This document shows, one piece after another, positions 1-10,107 of a DNA stretch of 64,000 bases. The stretch is from Paralithodes platypus. Taxonomy: Eukaryota > Arthropoda > Malacostraca > Decapoda > Lithodidae. The first letter of the stretch is position 1. The number at the start of each line of letters is the position of its first letter. The stretch spans positions 38,164,924 to 38,228,923 of the forward strand of contig CM064509.1 of the NCBI GenBank assembly GCA_032716605.1, given 5' to 3'. The notes below the pieces were generated by a model. That model worked only from the letters and a program-made list of their open reading frames with translations, searched no databases and had not been told where the DNA came from. The translations under genes and the position numbers were made by a program.

Positions 1-160
1 ATTTGGAAATTATAACATGTTTTTCCCCCTTAAAGTGTCTCTATTCCTCTCATCCCAACCCAACGTAGTTTCTTCTTGTTTTTCCTCTTTTCCAGATATA
101 TTTTTCCTCTTGTTTTTCTCCTCTTTTCCTGCCTAACATTTTATTTTATTTTTCCTTTTT
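1..160. other. pyrimidine-rich leader to minisatellite
   Basis: T- and C-rich sequence on the + strand with loose relatives of the repeat that follows. No gene is seen; the short open frame here is low-complexity Phe/Leu/Ser. Confidence 0.5.
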
Positions 161-162
161 TT

Positions 163-937
163 CCAGCCCAACGTTTCCTCTTAATATTCCTCTTTTCAGC
201 CAAACGTTTCCTCTTAATATTCCTCTTTTACAGCCAAACGTTTTCTCTTAATATTCCTCTTTTACAGCCAAACGTTTTCTCTTAATATTCCTCTTTTACA
301 GCCAAACGTTTCCTCTTAATATTCCTCTTTTCCAGCCAAACGTTTCCTCTTAATATTCCTCTATTTCAGCCAAACGTTTCCTCTTAATATTCCTCTTTTC
401 CAGCCAAACGTTTCCTCTTAATATTCCTCTTTTACAGCCAAACGTTTCCTCTTAATATTCCTCTTTTCCAGCCAAACGTTTCCTCTTAATATTCCTCTTT
501 TCCAGCCAAACGTTTCCTCTTAATATTCCTCTATTTCAGCCAAACGTTTCCTCTTAATATTCCTCTTTTCCAGCCAAACGTTTCCTCTTAATATTCCTCT
601 ATTTCAGCCAAACGTTTCCTCTTAATATTCCTCTTTTCAGCCAAACGTTTCCTCTTAATATTCCTCTTTTACAGCCAAACGTTTTCTCTTAATATTCCTC
701 TTTTACAGCCAAACGTTTTCTCTTAATATTCCTCTATTTCAGCCAAACGTTTCCTCTTAATATTCCTCTTTTCCAGCCAAACGTTCCCTCTTAATATTCC
801 TCTTTTCCAGCCAAACGTTTCCTCTTAATATTCCTCTATTTCAGCCAAACGTTTCCTCTTAATATTCGTCTTTTCCAGCCAAACGTTCCCTCTTAATATT
901 CCTCTTTTCCATCCAAACGTTTCCTTTTATTATCCCT
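163..937. repeat. 33-bp minisatellite, about 23 copies
   Basis: Head-to-tail copies of a 32-33 bp unit containing CCAAACGTTTCCTCTTAATA followed by a TTCCTCTTTTCCAG-type spacer. Copies differ mainly in the spacer (TTTCC, TTTAC, ATTTC), and the last copies are degenerate. Each unit ends in TTTCAG or TTTCCAG, so the + strand is a chain of sequences resembling splice acceptors. Confidence 0.95.
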
Positions 938-1080
938 TGCTTCCAACACGACTTTTTCCTAGTTTTCCCACCTACTTTTTTCCCTCCGTATTAGTAAGCC
1001 CATTAATTGGATAAATAAGTAAATATTTCCCAAAAATCAAAGGAAAACGAAGCAACGACATTTATATATTACTTCTCACG

Positions 1081-1081
<1 letters not shown>

Positions 1082-1122
<41 letters not shown>
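1082..1122. repeat. (GA)n microsatellite
   Basis: About 20 perfect GA dinucleotides directly before the homopyrimidine tract. Confidence 0.95.
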
Positions 1123-1125
<3 letters not shown>

Positions 1126-1149
1126 AGTTAACCGTGGTACTTAAAGTGA

Positions 1150-1965
1150 GTTTGTAAAGATAGATTCCGCCTTTATCTCCCTCCCCTTCCCCAAAAAAAC
1201 TTTCCTCCCCTGGAGTTTAGGGGAAGGTGCTTTGGGGAGGCCAAAGCACCTTCCCCTAAACTCCCCTCCCTCCCCCTACTCCCCTACCCAATCCCCCTCT
1301 ACTCCCTTCCTCTCCTCCCCAAACCCCTCCCTCTCCACTTCCTTCCCCTCTACTCCCCTTCACCCCCACCCCAAACCCCTCGCTCAATCACCCCTCTCCT
1401 CCCCAAACCCCTCCTTCCCCCTCTACTCCCTTCCTTCCCTCCCCAAACCCCTCCCTCTCCACTTTCTTCCCCTCTACTCCCCTTCCTTCCCTGATCCCCA
1501 ATCCCCTCCCTCCCCCTTCTTTGCCCCCGACTCTCCCCCCCCCCCCCCCAAACTCCTTCCTCCCCCCCCCCCCCCTCCCATCTCTCCCCTTCCAACCCCA
1601 AACCCCTCCTTCACTCCCTTCCCCAAATCCCTCCCTGCCCCTCTCCCCTTCACCCCACCCACCCAAACCCTACCTCGCTCCCTCCTATCTCTCCCCTTCC
1701 AACCCCAACCCCCTCCCCCTGAACGATCCCTCCCTCCCTCTCCTCCCCAAGCCCCTCCTTCCCCATGCACTTTCTTCCCCTGCTCTCCCTCTCTTCCCCA
1801 AACCCCTCCCTCCCCCCTCCTTTCTCTTCACTCCCTTCCCTCCCTCCCCCCCCCCCCCCTTCCCCCCTTCTCCCCCCACCAAACCCCTACCATCTCTCCT
1901 TCCCCCCCAAACCCCTCCTCCCCATCCCTCCCCTACCCACCCATCCTCCCGGGGCTGTTCCAAAC
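1150..1965. repeat. homopyrimidine (C/T) tract, about 800 bp
   Basis: Almost pure CCCTCC/CCCTTCC/CCCAAACCCC sequence. Open frames of up to 274 codons occur on both strands, but they are Pro/Ser/Leu-only on + and Gly/Glu/Arg-only on -. They are artefacts of composition. The tract could form triplex DNA. Confidence 0.9.
1212..1264. repeat. perfect 24-bp inverted repeat, 5-nt loop
   Basis: The arm 1212-1235 is exactly complementary to 1241-1264, with loop GGAGG. It is the only purine-rich stretch at the start of the C-rich tract and folds into a perfect hairpin. Confidence 0.9.
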
Positions 1966-2033
1966 TCCTACTTCCCTATCATTATCACATCAACTACCTG
2001 TTTCACTAGTCTTGATTAATTCAATGGGTATAG

Positions 2034-2096
2034 AGCGAGAGAGAGAGAGAGTGTGAGAGTGAGTGAGTGAGAGAGAAAGAGTGTGTGTGTGTGTCT
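2034..2096. repeat. GA/GT microsatellite
   Basis: GAGAGA-, GTGAGT- and GTGTGT-type dinucleotide runs. Confidence 0.9.
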
Positions 2097-2194
2097 TTAT
2101 ATATTATCCCAAAGACTGTCCAGGGAGATATAGGTAGAACAATTATAGTCATTATAGTCAGCAAATAATATCCATGTTCTGCACCTGCCGGGAA

Positions 2195-2290
2195 ATTCAA
2201 CCTGATCTTAACAACTAAACACACATAACAAAGCCACTCCAACAGCTTCCTTTCTCTCCAACACCCCGCCTTCCTTCCCTCTCTATATAC
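2195..2290. mobile_element. tRNA-derived SINE tail fragment (S4)
   Basis: It shares CTAAACACACATAACAAAGC and the following CCACTCCAACA-CTTCC with the tail of the complete S4 element at 38272-38490. The tRNA-like head is missing, so this is a 5'-truncated copy. Confidence 0.6.
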
Positions 2291-2424
2291 ATTCTTCAGA
2301 TAATAGGAAAAGTAGAAAGTAGCTATACGAGGTGCCGTTGTAAAGGCTTATCCCTCAATACATAATGGAACACAATAAAAACTACAGTATAACCTGTTCC
2401 AAAAATGTAGGCTAGGTCAGAAAT

Positions 2425-2560
2425 CATGAACCCTTTGTATAACTCAAACTCAAAAAGGGCTAGAGCAAATGGGCTGTAAATTCCCACACCTATTCCCTGG
2501 CTGACCCTTCCCAAATGGTAGAATTGTCATCTCGATTACTCTAGTCGTTTGTGAGTTAAA
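2425..2560. mobile_element. partial foldback MITE (family M3)
   Basis: It contains the M3 interior (AACTCAAAAAGGGCTAGAGC, then CACACCTATTCCCTGGCTGA) seen in complete copies at 48497 and 62758. The terminal repeats are not recognisable here. Confidence 0.6.
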
Positions 2561-3146
2561 TTATTATTATTAGGTTATTTAAGGTTCAAGAGTGTTAATT
2601 GTCCTACTATAATTTTGGAACAGGGATGTCTCTGCGTTGTACTGGTGCCACATTTCGCTACCATAAGTCTTTCTAATAGTTGAGTAATCAGGCGGGGAAC
2701 ATGGCAATACATAATGTAGTTTCGAGTATAACTAAAACTGCCTAGGGATGTACCGATAGAAAGGCGTTATGAACTTCCCGACCTTCAACTGAATAAATTG
2801 TATTGTTTAATGCCAAATTTAACACACACATTTTTGTATGATGTTTATTTCATGCAAATAAAGCTTATTTTAATAAATATAAATGTATTTTTCTATTACA
2901 CATACACAATTTAGGGTCCCTGCACTATCAGCCGCCATGATGAAGTTGTACCCAAGCTAGCAGTGCTACTATAGTATAGCTTTTCACGCCCAAGTGGGCT
3001 AATTTTAACATGCGTTGTAGAACAGTTATTGAATTTGTAAATCGTTCACACCATGCTAATTAAACTCCCATAAACATTAAAGAAGTAATTGGCGAGTAAA
3101 TTTCTTCCAAAATTTGTAATGGCATTTTTTTAATATTCCATAAGGC
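2560..3146. other. no recognisable feature
   Basis: AT-rich sequence. No open frame with coding character and no repeat family shared with the rest of the window was recognised. Confidence 0.5.
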
Positions 3147-3392
3147 TCTGTCTCGAGTCGGCCACCCCAAGCTAAACAAAATAGGTAGGTATATAGGCTA
3201 TAGGTAGGTAGGTAGGTGGGTATAGTAGGTAGGTAGGCTATAGGTGGGTGGGTAGGTAGGTAGGTAGGTAGGCTATAGGTGGGTGGGTGGGTGGGTAGGT
3301 AGGTAGGTGGGTATGGGTAGGTAGGTAGGTAGGTGGGTAAGTATAGGTGGGGGGGTAGGTAGGTAGGTGGGTAGGGTAGTAGGTAGGCTACA
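3147..3392 (+). mobile_element. LINE 3' end with TAGG-type simple tail
   Basis: GGCTCTGTCTCGAGTCGGCC is a LINE 3'-UTR signature repeated at least eight times in the window. Elsewhere it runs into (TAGA)n. Here the tail is an expanded (TAGG)n/(TGGG)n array of about 210 bp. Confidence 0.7.
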
Positions 3393-3721
3393 CAGATTGG
3401 GCGTGAACATTATTCCTGGGCTACTTTTTACTAAGAACTTGGGCGAGAATCTGAGGTGACACAACCTGGCCACCCTGCGAGGCCTCAATCCCAATGTTTA
3501 CGTTGTCCCTAAACCCAAAACCAATCGGAACTTTGGTAATTAACACCCGACCTGACCTTCTGTGACCTCCCCCAGGTAACATGACAGTAGTAGAGGGTGT
3601 GGGGGGTTGGTGTGAGGAATATAGGGGTGTGTTAATAGCTATGTTCCTCAGTGTATCTATGTGGATAAATGAAAGCCAAAATTACCTGCTGGGAGCGTCA
3701 AGGCCAGATTGCCAACCTCTG

Positions 3722-3840
3722 TTTTTTTTTTTTTTTTCCTTTGGTGTAGGCCTGGTTGGTAGCACACTCGCTTCCTAATCCAGAGGTCAGGGTTCGAATC
3801 CCGGGTGGTGGAGATGGTTAGGCAATTTCATTCTCACACC
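3722..3840 (+). mobile_element. tRNA-derived SINE head
   Basis: A tRNA-like segment has a box-A-like TGGTTGGTAGCACACTCGC and a clear box B GGTTCGAATCC at about 3791-3801, after a T15 run. It lacks a clean cloverleaf acceptor stem, so it reads as a SINE and not a tRNA gene. Confidence 0.55.
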
Positions 3841-3849
3841 CCTTGCTCT

Positions 3850-4345
3850 GTCAAACCTAGGCCTAACAGTAAAATAGATCTTCCTTGTGTTGTCAGACTT
3901 GGTGTTTGCAGTAGTTAGGCCTACTAGGCTATGGTTTATACCGAGATAAACTTACAATTGAATTAGCCTACTCTAGGCCTAGCTTAGAAGTTAGGCTAAA
4001 TAATGAAGAGGCTTGGTGCATTAGGCCTATATTAAGAGGCCTATCCTAGCTGCCAAGGCTAAGCTAGGCTTGGCTATCTTGGTTTGGTTTTGCCATTTTG
4101 GTAGTAAGCTAACCTAGGCCTATTGTCTTTTTCAACTTTTTGGTCTTGGGATATAGGCTAGGCCTAAGCTGTCAATTTTATCGACCATAATAGATTAGCC
4201 TAGCTGCCTAGGCCTAGCCTATGCTGCCTAGCTGTTGAGCTGTATTTTATACCCTACAGTAATACAGTATAGCCTAGGCTACCTGCCAAAATGTAAGTAT
4301 GTTAATTAGGCTAGCCTATACAGTTTAGGCTATTTATACTTGTAG
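3850..4345. repeat. TAGGCCTA-rich segment
   Basis: Unusually dense in AGGCCT, TAGGCCTA and CTAGGC words in both orientations without a fixed period. A second block lies at 26190-26470. No coding frame is present. Confidence 0.6.
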
Positions 4346-4404
4346 TGTGACTTAAAAATAGCGGAGATTCAAATAATTCAATACTGTACTTCAATTAGAT
4401 TTTG

Positions 4405-4797
4405 GGGAAATTGGGGTGGATGGGACTCGTTAGCCTTTGTCGGCAACTCATCTAGGGGAGACTACCTTAGGCCTATACAAATCCGGGTGGATGGGATTTG
4501 TCAGCCTTGGTTGGCAACCTGTCTAGGGGAGTAAACCTGATACAAATCCGTACTGCTTACCTAAGGGTAAGGCAGGTTAGTGGATGGATCAGCCAAACAC
4601 CACTGTAGTAAAATAGTGCTAACAAGATACACAGAGGGCCTCGGAGTCGGACGGATCCTAAATTGAGTGGTCAATCCTGTAAGTCCTTCACTAAACTGGC
4701 TCGGGTTGTCCCACAGGGAATAGGTCCGCTTTGGGACATTCTGTGTATGGCCACCCTCGTAAGGGGAGTAAGGCGTCCGGCAATAGATAGATAGATA
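4405..4797 (+). mobile_element. LINE 3'-UTR with (GATA)n tail
   Basis: The segment ends in a GGCCACC...AAGGCGTCCGGCAATAGATAGATAGATA tail (interrupted here), matching the 3' ends at 44957 and 60706. It starts with a degenerate direct repeat of about 70 bp (GGGTGGATGGGA...CAACCTGTCTAGGGGAG). Only non-coding 3' sequence remains. Confidence 0.65.
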
Positions 4798-4831
4798 TAC
4801 CGGTAATTAGATTCATACTGACACTGTACTA

Positions 4832-5044
4832 TAGGTAGCGCCAATGAACTTGACGATAATCTTGACCCCTTAACTTCTCATAACTCAAAAGGGCCTCAAG
4901 CAAACTGGCTGTGAATATCCACACCTATTTCCTGGTGGGCTCTTCCCAAATTATAGAAATGTCAGCTCGATTGCTTTCATTCACTTTGAGTTATGATAAG
5001 TTAAGGGGTCAAGATTATTGTCAAGTTCGTTGGCGCTACCTATA
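4832..5044. mobile_element. foldback MITE (family M2), 213 bp
   Basis: The terminal inverted repeat starts TAGGTAGCGCC and ends GGCGCTACCTA, with arms of roughly 45 bp. Other copies are at 18372, 45188 and 48122. Its interior is related to family M3, so the two share ancestry. TA-type flanks suggest a Tc1/mariner-like MITE (inference). Confidence 0.75.
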
Positions 5045-5299
5045 CCGGTACCGGTATGTATAATGGATTACAAAACGAAGTAAGAAGTACGGCTATGACA
5101 GCTAGAGTACTGTGTGCGGTACGTGTAAAGTTGTTCCAAGCCCTAAAAATTTTATTTATTTTTGTTTTTTTGTATAAATAGATAATCAGGGTGTCAAACC
5201 GGAGCAATTTTGTTTGAAGACTTAAATGATTAGGAATACACAAAAATCAACATGAAATAGCATAGTTTTGGCCATTTAATCACTTCCAAAGACATAATC

Positions 5300-5393
5300 T
5301 GAACTATAGGCCTCGGTTATGGCCTTGGAATTGCTCGGGGCCTTGGGGCTGTTCGGCCAGGCAGCTTGGGGAACAACAACAACAACAACCATA
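5300..5393 (+). mobile_element. CAA-tailed retroposon (S1), 5'-truncated
   Basis: It carries the S1 3' signature GGGGCTGTTCGGCCAGGCAG followed by CTTGGGGAACAACAACAACAA. About 95 bp of the element remain, just upstream of the receptor exon. Confidence 0.8.
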
Positions 5394-5530
5394 ATTTAAT
5401 CTTTACATACCGGTATATACAATAATATAGACTAAAAATATTTGACTCGGCTTTCGTTTGACACTTTTTTTAGATTTGCCTCACCTATTGTATAATAATG
5501 TTAGTACTGTAATATTTGTCCTCAGATAAG

Positions 5531-7358
5531 TGTGTGATGACATGGTGCGTCTGGGTATGACCCCCAGCTCCGGCCAGAGTGATGACAACCGAACGTACCC
5601 TCCATCTAACTCAGGACCTTCGTTCCCCACCACATCACATCTTCCCTTCCAATATACTCAGAGCCGTAGTGCACGACCTCATCCTCAGAGACCTTCAACT
5701 AGTGTTTATGGAGATAACTACTGTGAAGAGAGTCCAAGTTCTTCCCTCCCCTCCAGTCAGTTAACTAGTAATGTGACACCTACTGGTCACACTCTGCTCA
5801 AGACACTTTCTGCCAGCCACCCAACAGAACATCCCCATCCCTCAGGGTGGTCACAACGACAATCAAGGCCAAACAGAGAGAGTCATGTTGTTGCCTACCA
5901 AAAAGTACCTGTACACCAGGAGGACCGAGGGTCACATCAGGTGACGGTGGATGACAAATATGGGAGGGAGGTACGATGGTGTCCTATGTGTCGCGTGCCA
6001 ACAGTGGCTGGTACCGTTCATCACTGTACAGTTTCACCACAACCTCATCCCCAAAGTTACACTCCTCAGCAAACAGTAAGCAGCTCCCCCAAAGTGTCAA
6101 TCTCAGTACCTGATGATCATGTCTCCATTCAACCTCAAGCAGCTGTAGAGAGCTATCACAGTGTTCCATCCACAAGCAGCCGCACCCTCAGTCGTGTCCC
6201 CAGTCTGTTACCGATTGCACAAAGCCCTAACCAGCCTGTGTACGCCGCTCCCGAGGGAACCAGACAGGGGATATTGGTGGCAAATCCTTCCTATGTAAAA
6301 TCAAGAATCGTCTCGCCATCAACAGGACACTCCAGCTCAAGTTATGTGCCAGGGTACAGTGACCTGGAGCGAGAACAAGTTTTGCCTATAGATGGGACGA
6401 GCGGGGGAGTGTGGGGTGGTATGGAAAGAGATGCGGCAAGGGACAAAGGCGTGAGGCTTGAGAGGGGGTTAGTGGTAGGTAGTGACAGAGGTGTGGCGAT
6501 GGGTGGACATAGAGGATTAATTGTAGATGGAGAAAGAGGAGTAGTAGTAGGGGGAGAGCGAGGTTTGGTAGTCGAAGGGGAGAGAGCTTTGATGGTGGGA
6601 GGTGGTGAGAGAAGTGTATTAGTCGGTGTAGAAAGAGGTAGAAGGGGAGAGAGAAGTGTACTAATAGGGGGCGAGAGGTCTGTTCTGGTTGGCGTAGACA
6701 TGAGCATGGGCGATAGAAATGTTAGATACGAGAGACCTGCCGTGATCGGAGGTGAACGAGATGTAGCGAGAGGAGGAGAGAGAAGAACAGAAGCCGAGAA
6801 ACGTATATTGCTTGATATAGATTGTGATGAGAGGGTTGCTGTTAGAGATAGTACCGGTAGTGTGATAGAGAAAGGTATGGTTATGGGAGGACCAGCTAGT
6901 ATGATTGGTGAGAAAGGTATGGCGATCGGGGGAACAGCTGGAAGAGACGGTGGAATGATCGGCGAGAAAATTATGGTGATGGGAGGGGCTGTCGGACGAA
7001 ATAGCAGTGTGATCAGTGAAAGAAACCTGGTGATGGAAGGGGGCGTTGGGAGAGAGAGTGGTATGGTAAGTGAGAAGGGTATGGTGATGGGAGGAATAGT
7101 TGGTAGAGATAGTAGTATGATAAGTGAGAAAAGTATGGTGATGGAAGATGAGAGGGGCGTGTTGGTAGATAGTTATAGTGTGGAGAGGGATGCCGGTGTT
7201 GGGGATGAGGAGTGGGACACAGCCAATAGCCTCATATCTCGTTTGACTGCCGGCATAACATCTCAGCAACCAGATGGATCGCAACGTGACTGTCCCTCTC
7301 CTTCTTGCAGTGAGGAAAGTGATACCTCCAGCTTCTTCTATCAAAAGGAGTCAGCACA
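5531..7358 (+). CDS. nuclear hormone receptor exon: DBD C-terminal extension and hinge
   Basis: Coding exon of a nuclear receptor transcription factor. The first codons read (M)CDDMVRLGMTP, which fits the segment after the second zinc finger of NR1-type receptors (GMSxDxVRxGRxP). The DNA-binding fingers must be encoded upstream of the window. The acceptor is set at AG 5529-5530 because using AG 5524-5525 would put an in-frame TAA at 5527. The donor GTAAGT starts at 7359. The exon leaves a split codon CA|A that joins 8327 in frame. The rest is a very long hinge: a Ser/Pro/His-rich part (codons 10-290), an 8-residue repeat of type RGLVVGGE (6454-6699) and an 18-residue repeat (about 6862-7146). 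A C-x2-C-x9-H-H-C cluster lies at 5980-6027. I cannot assign the subfamily; an HR96/HR97-like NR1 receptor is one possibility (weak). Confidence 0.8.
5980..6027 (+). other. Cys/His cluster in receptor hinge
   Basis: Within the hinge the frame reads CPMCRVPTVAGTVHHC, that is C-x2-C-x9-H-H-C. The spacing would suit a small metal-binding knuckle. Known nuclear receptor hinges are not expected to carry one. Function is unproven. Confidence 0.4.
6454..6699 (+). repeat. coding 8-residue repeat array (hinge)
   Basis: About ten imperfect units of the pattern (E)RGLVVGG-(E), each near 24 bp. The + strand is strongly purine-rich (GGAGAGAGAGG). Units vary by substitution while the frame is kept. Confidence 0.85.
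6862..7146 (+). repeat. coding 18-residue repeat array (hinge)
   Basis: Units such as MIGEKIMVMGGAVGRNSS and MVSEKGMVMGGIVGRDSS repeat about 4.5 times at 54 bp, preceded by a shortened unit. The frame is intact across all copies. Confidence 0.85.
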
Positions 7359-7469
7359 GTAAGTAATTATTGTATACACATTGTAGATTATTCAATATTT
7401 TAAGCCTTCCATGTGTGGGCTGGTCCTATCCAGAGTGGGGTTTGGCATCCTCTACCCAAGCTTAGCTGT

Positions 7470-7562
7470 TTCTTACAGTTTCTTACAGTAGATCCTCTGG
7501 AAAAAGGCAAACTAGGCCTGTGTATCCAGCTCAGTGCACTGCTGCGGTCGTTCACGGTGTTC
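7470..7562 (-). mobile_element. CR1/L2-like LINE 3' end (L2), intronic
   Basis: On the - strand it ends in repeated CTGTAAGAAA units after CCAGAGGATCTA. It is the same 3' end as at 17935-18215. It lies in the receptor intron 7359-8326. Confidence 0.7.
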
Positions 7563-7599
7563 TGTCGGTCTCTTTTACTGTCCTACTTTTCCTTCTGGG

Positions 7600-7790
7600 G
7601 GCAGGAGGCTAGGAATCCTCCTCCCCTTGTAAAATTCTCCTACTCAACAAGACAGAGAAAGGGGAGAGGGAATGCGAAAGTGGTCCCGAACTCTAAGAAT
7701 TGGAACTTTACAGGTTTCTGTTCAGGCTCTGTCTCAAGTCGGCCACCCCCAGCAATGGGGTATGTGGCATGTGGCTGATTATGGTATATA
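7600..7790 (+). mobile_element. LINE 3'-UTR fragment (CTCGAGTCGGCC type)
   Basis: It carries TCTCCTACTCAACAAGACAG followed by GGGCTCTGTCTCAAGTCGGC-type sequence and CAGCAATGGGGTATGTG. The closest copy is at 15825-15990. Confidence 0.7.
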
Positions 7791-7924
7791 CATAAATTTT
7801 TTTATTTTTTTTTTATTTATTTTTTTTTTCTATATTCCAACTTACTTCCTCTCGGGCATAGGCTGAGAGCCTTAACATTCACCGCTTTACAATGAACAGT
7901 GAAGCCTGTGAGGTCTTGTTCCAG

Positions 7925-8072
7925 TCTAGGGAGTGAGACATGTGAAGCACGTAGAGTACAACGAGCACCTGTCATCTTGCCTTCACATGAGGCAAGGTGC
8001 TCACTCATGGCCCGAAACGACCCCATCTCTGAAGCCACCTCGTTCCCGTGCTTCACTGTCTCACTCCCTACA
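7925..8072. repeat. imperfect 145-bp palindrome in intron
   Basis: TAGGGAGTGAGACATGTGAAG at the left is complementary, with few changes, to CTTCACTGTCTCACTCCCTA at the right. The centre CTTGCCTTCACATGAGGCAAG is also self-complementary. It is probably a MITE. Confidence 0.6.
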
Positions 8073-8326
8073 CTCGGACTCCCACACTTACACACACACA
8101 ATGCCACCTGTTGAGCAGATAACTCACCATGCCACTAATTACCCAAAATCTATATACAGTATATTATAAAGCAAAACAAAATTATGTAATAGATGAGGTT
8201 TACTCTGAGTAGCCTCATTTAATATAGTAACTAGATTTGTTGTACTACTATAGCAGTTGCATAAATATAACTATATTATTCCATTTTGTCTATGGTTAAT
8301 GTATATATAATAACTTGTTTTAACAG

Positions 8327-9866
8327 AGCTGTAGACCCCTTCATGATGGCACACCAGGAACTTATGGATGAAACAGTGAAGCCAGACTACCCTTCCCATA
8401 GTCATCATCCTGTGTCGGACCAGGTGGGTGGACAGGACAGTTACGGTGGTGGTAAGAGGAACCGGCAGTACACAGGAAGTGAGTCGGTGTCCTCAGAGTT
8501 AGCGGGTGTTGACTCTAGTGTGTCTGGCTCCCAAGACTCTGACCTTGAGGATAGTCGTGGCAGCACCAGACATATGCCTCAGCCTCAATACATACATCGT
8601 GATCTGGCCACTCTGCTCAAAATGATCCGAAGCCCTCCTCTGGTTCCCTACACGGCAGATAAGGACAATATGAATGACTTCCTAGAGCCAGAAGATATTG
8701 GTCATATCAATCATTTGGTCAAATGCATATCTGATGCTGTGCTGACAATCAGTTTGCCAGATACGTTGTACAAAGACAAAGGTTTCACTCCTTTAGACTA
8801 CATGGACATTCATCTCAATGCTGTTATCCGTCAATTTTATTTTGTATTCAAGAGTAAAGATTTCTTGAATCTCTCCTTGCCTGATCAAATTGCCTTGTTA
8901 AATGGTTGTTCTCTGGGTGCAGTGTGTTGCTCGGGCCTGTACCTGTTCAGCCAAGAGTCTGGTTGTTGGCATATCCCCGGAGCTGCCAGCCATGTCAACC
9001 AACCTGTCATCCACATATCTGACCTCTTACAAGTTTACCCTCAACAATTTGTCACTAAACTGTTTGACCTACACACTGCCGCTGCCAGGCTGGACTTTGA
9101 CTGGCCGATGGGGGTCATCACCAACTGTGTCCTTATGTTCACACCGCTCAAGAAGATGGTGCAAGAAATGGACAAGATTGACGTCTTGAGGAATAAATAT
9201 GTCCATCTTTTACTTAAGTATATATCATGGAAACACGGACATCATAATGCAGCTCTGATATTCCCAGAAGTCTTAAAGATTCTGGATGCCATTCTTCTAT
9301 TGGTTGAAGAGCTCTCTACTCTCAACTTAAACTTGAGTGAGGATGAAGTAGTATCAGTGGAGGAGAGATTGTCAACCCTGACGGTGATACAGATGGCACC
9401 GGTCAAGTACCAGTCTGAGACATTCAGGGAAGCTTTGGCATCCTGGTCTAACCTAGAATGTGTTAATTTGGTGGATATCCACAGTCGATTGTGTATGGCT
9501 CTTCATATGAGCATGCTTGATTCCTTCCAGTCTAACACAGCAGAATTCTGGGCAGCAACTAGCATGCATTTTGCTTCTAACCTTTCTCGAGAAAGTGGCT
9601 TGCTGTCACATCACAAAAAAAGCATTCCACAACTTATGTCAACTTCGGAGAAATTGAAAGATTCTTCAAATAACAAGAATGCGGCCAAACGTGGTCGTGA
9701 ACCTTCAAAAATATCCAGCGTTCTCGGAGAGAAAGATTTGATGTTATTGCGACGATTTTTGGAAGATGTGACAACCGAGAGGGAAAGTTCTATGTTGGTT
9801 AAAAACATCAAGGAAAAGATGAATGCTAATCAGATTCAGTTGATCATTAAGAAGCTATGTTCCTAA
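8327..9866 (+). CDS. nuclear hormone receptor terminal exon: ligand-binding domain
   Basis: Last coding exon of the receptor, ending at TAA 9864-9866. The acceptor is ...GTTTTAACAG at 8325-8326. The first base completes the codon split by the upstream exon, giving ...KESAQ-AVDPFMM. After an acidic/Ser linker comes a ligand-binding domain, about 8601-9390. The helix 3-5 signature FLNLSLPDQIALLNGC lies near 8862-8910. A helix 8-10 region follows, with a VLMFTPLKKM segment, a YVHLLLKYI helix and a FPEVLKILDAILLL helix. No obvious hydrophobic-x-E-hydrophobic AF-2 helix follows; DEVVSVEERL stands there instead. About 160 further residues without family resemblance continue to the stop. With the hinge exon this makes at least 1,120 residues, long for the family. 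It presumably acts in the nucleus as a ligand- or cofactor-regulated transcription factor. Confidence 0.85.
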
Positions 9867-10107
9867 TTTTTCTGTCCAATGGGTTTCTTACCTTGCATGG
9901 TTTTGGATGAAGATACCAAGCTATCATTTTGTTCACTGGCTTGCATCATTAGCATACGCTTTGTCATCCATTTTCACTAATTTTATGTATTCTAATTTCT
10001 CAGGTTACTATTATTTGTTTTCTTGTAAGATGTACAACCTGTTTTCAGTCATACTTTTATCGTATTTAATTGTTATTATTGTACATAAAAAAGCTTATAT
10101 CTAAAAC
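9867..10107 (+). other. probable receptor 3' UTR
   Basis: AT-rich sequence directly after the stop codon. No canonical AATAAA was seen before the next transposon; a CATAAA at about 10083 is only a weak candidate. Confidence 0.4.

Noticed and set aside
163..937. CRISPR-like array
   Set aside because: The spacers are near-identical variants of the same unit, and the context is eukaryotic.
1232..2056. Long Pro/Ser open frames on + and Gly/Glu frames on -
   Set aside because: They follow from the C/T-only composition. Frames are open on both strands at once and have no protein features.
3178..3392. Possible telomeric (TTAGG)n array
   Set aside because: The repeat is TAGG/TGGG without the TTAGG pentamer period, and it follows a LINE 3' end.
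5526..5530. Alternative receptor exon start at AG 5524-5525
   Set aside because: It would place TAA (5527-5529) in the receptor frame. The AG at 5529-5530 gives the expected post-DBD sequence.
6342..7344. Minus-strand frames of 121 and 227 codons under the receptor exon
   Set aside because: They are antisense shadows of the purine-rich coding repeats.
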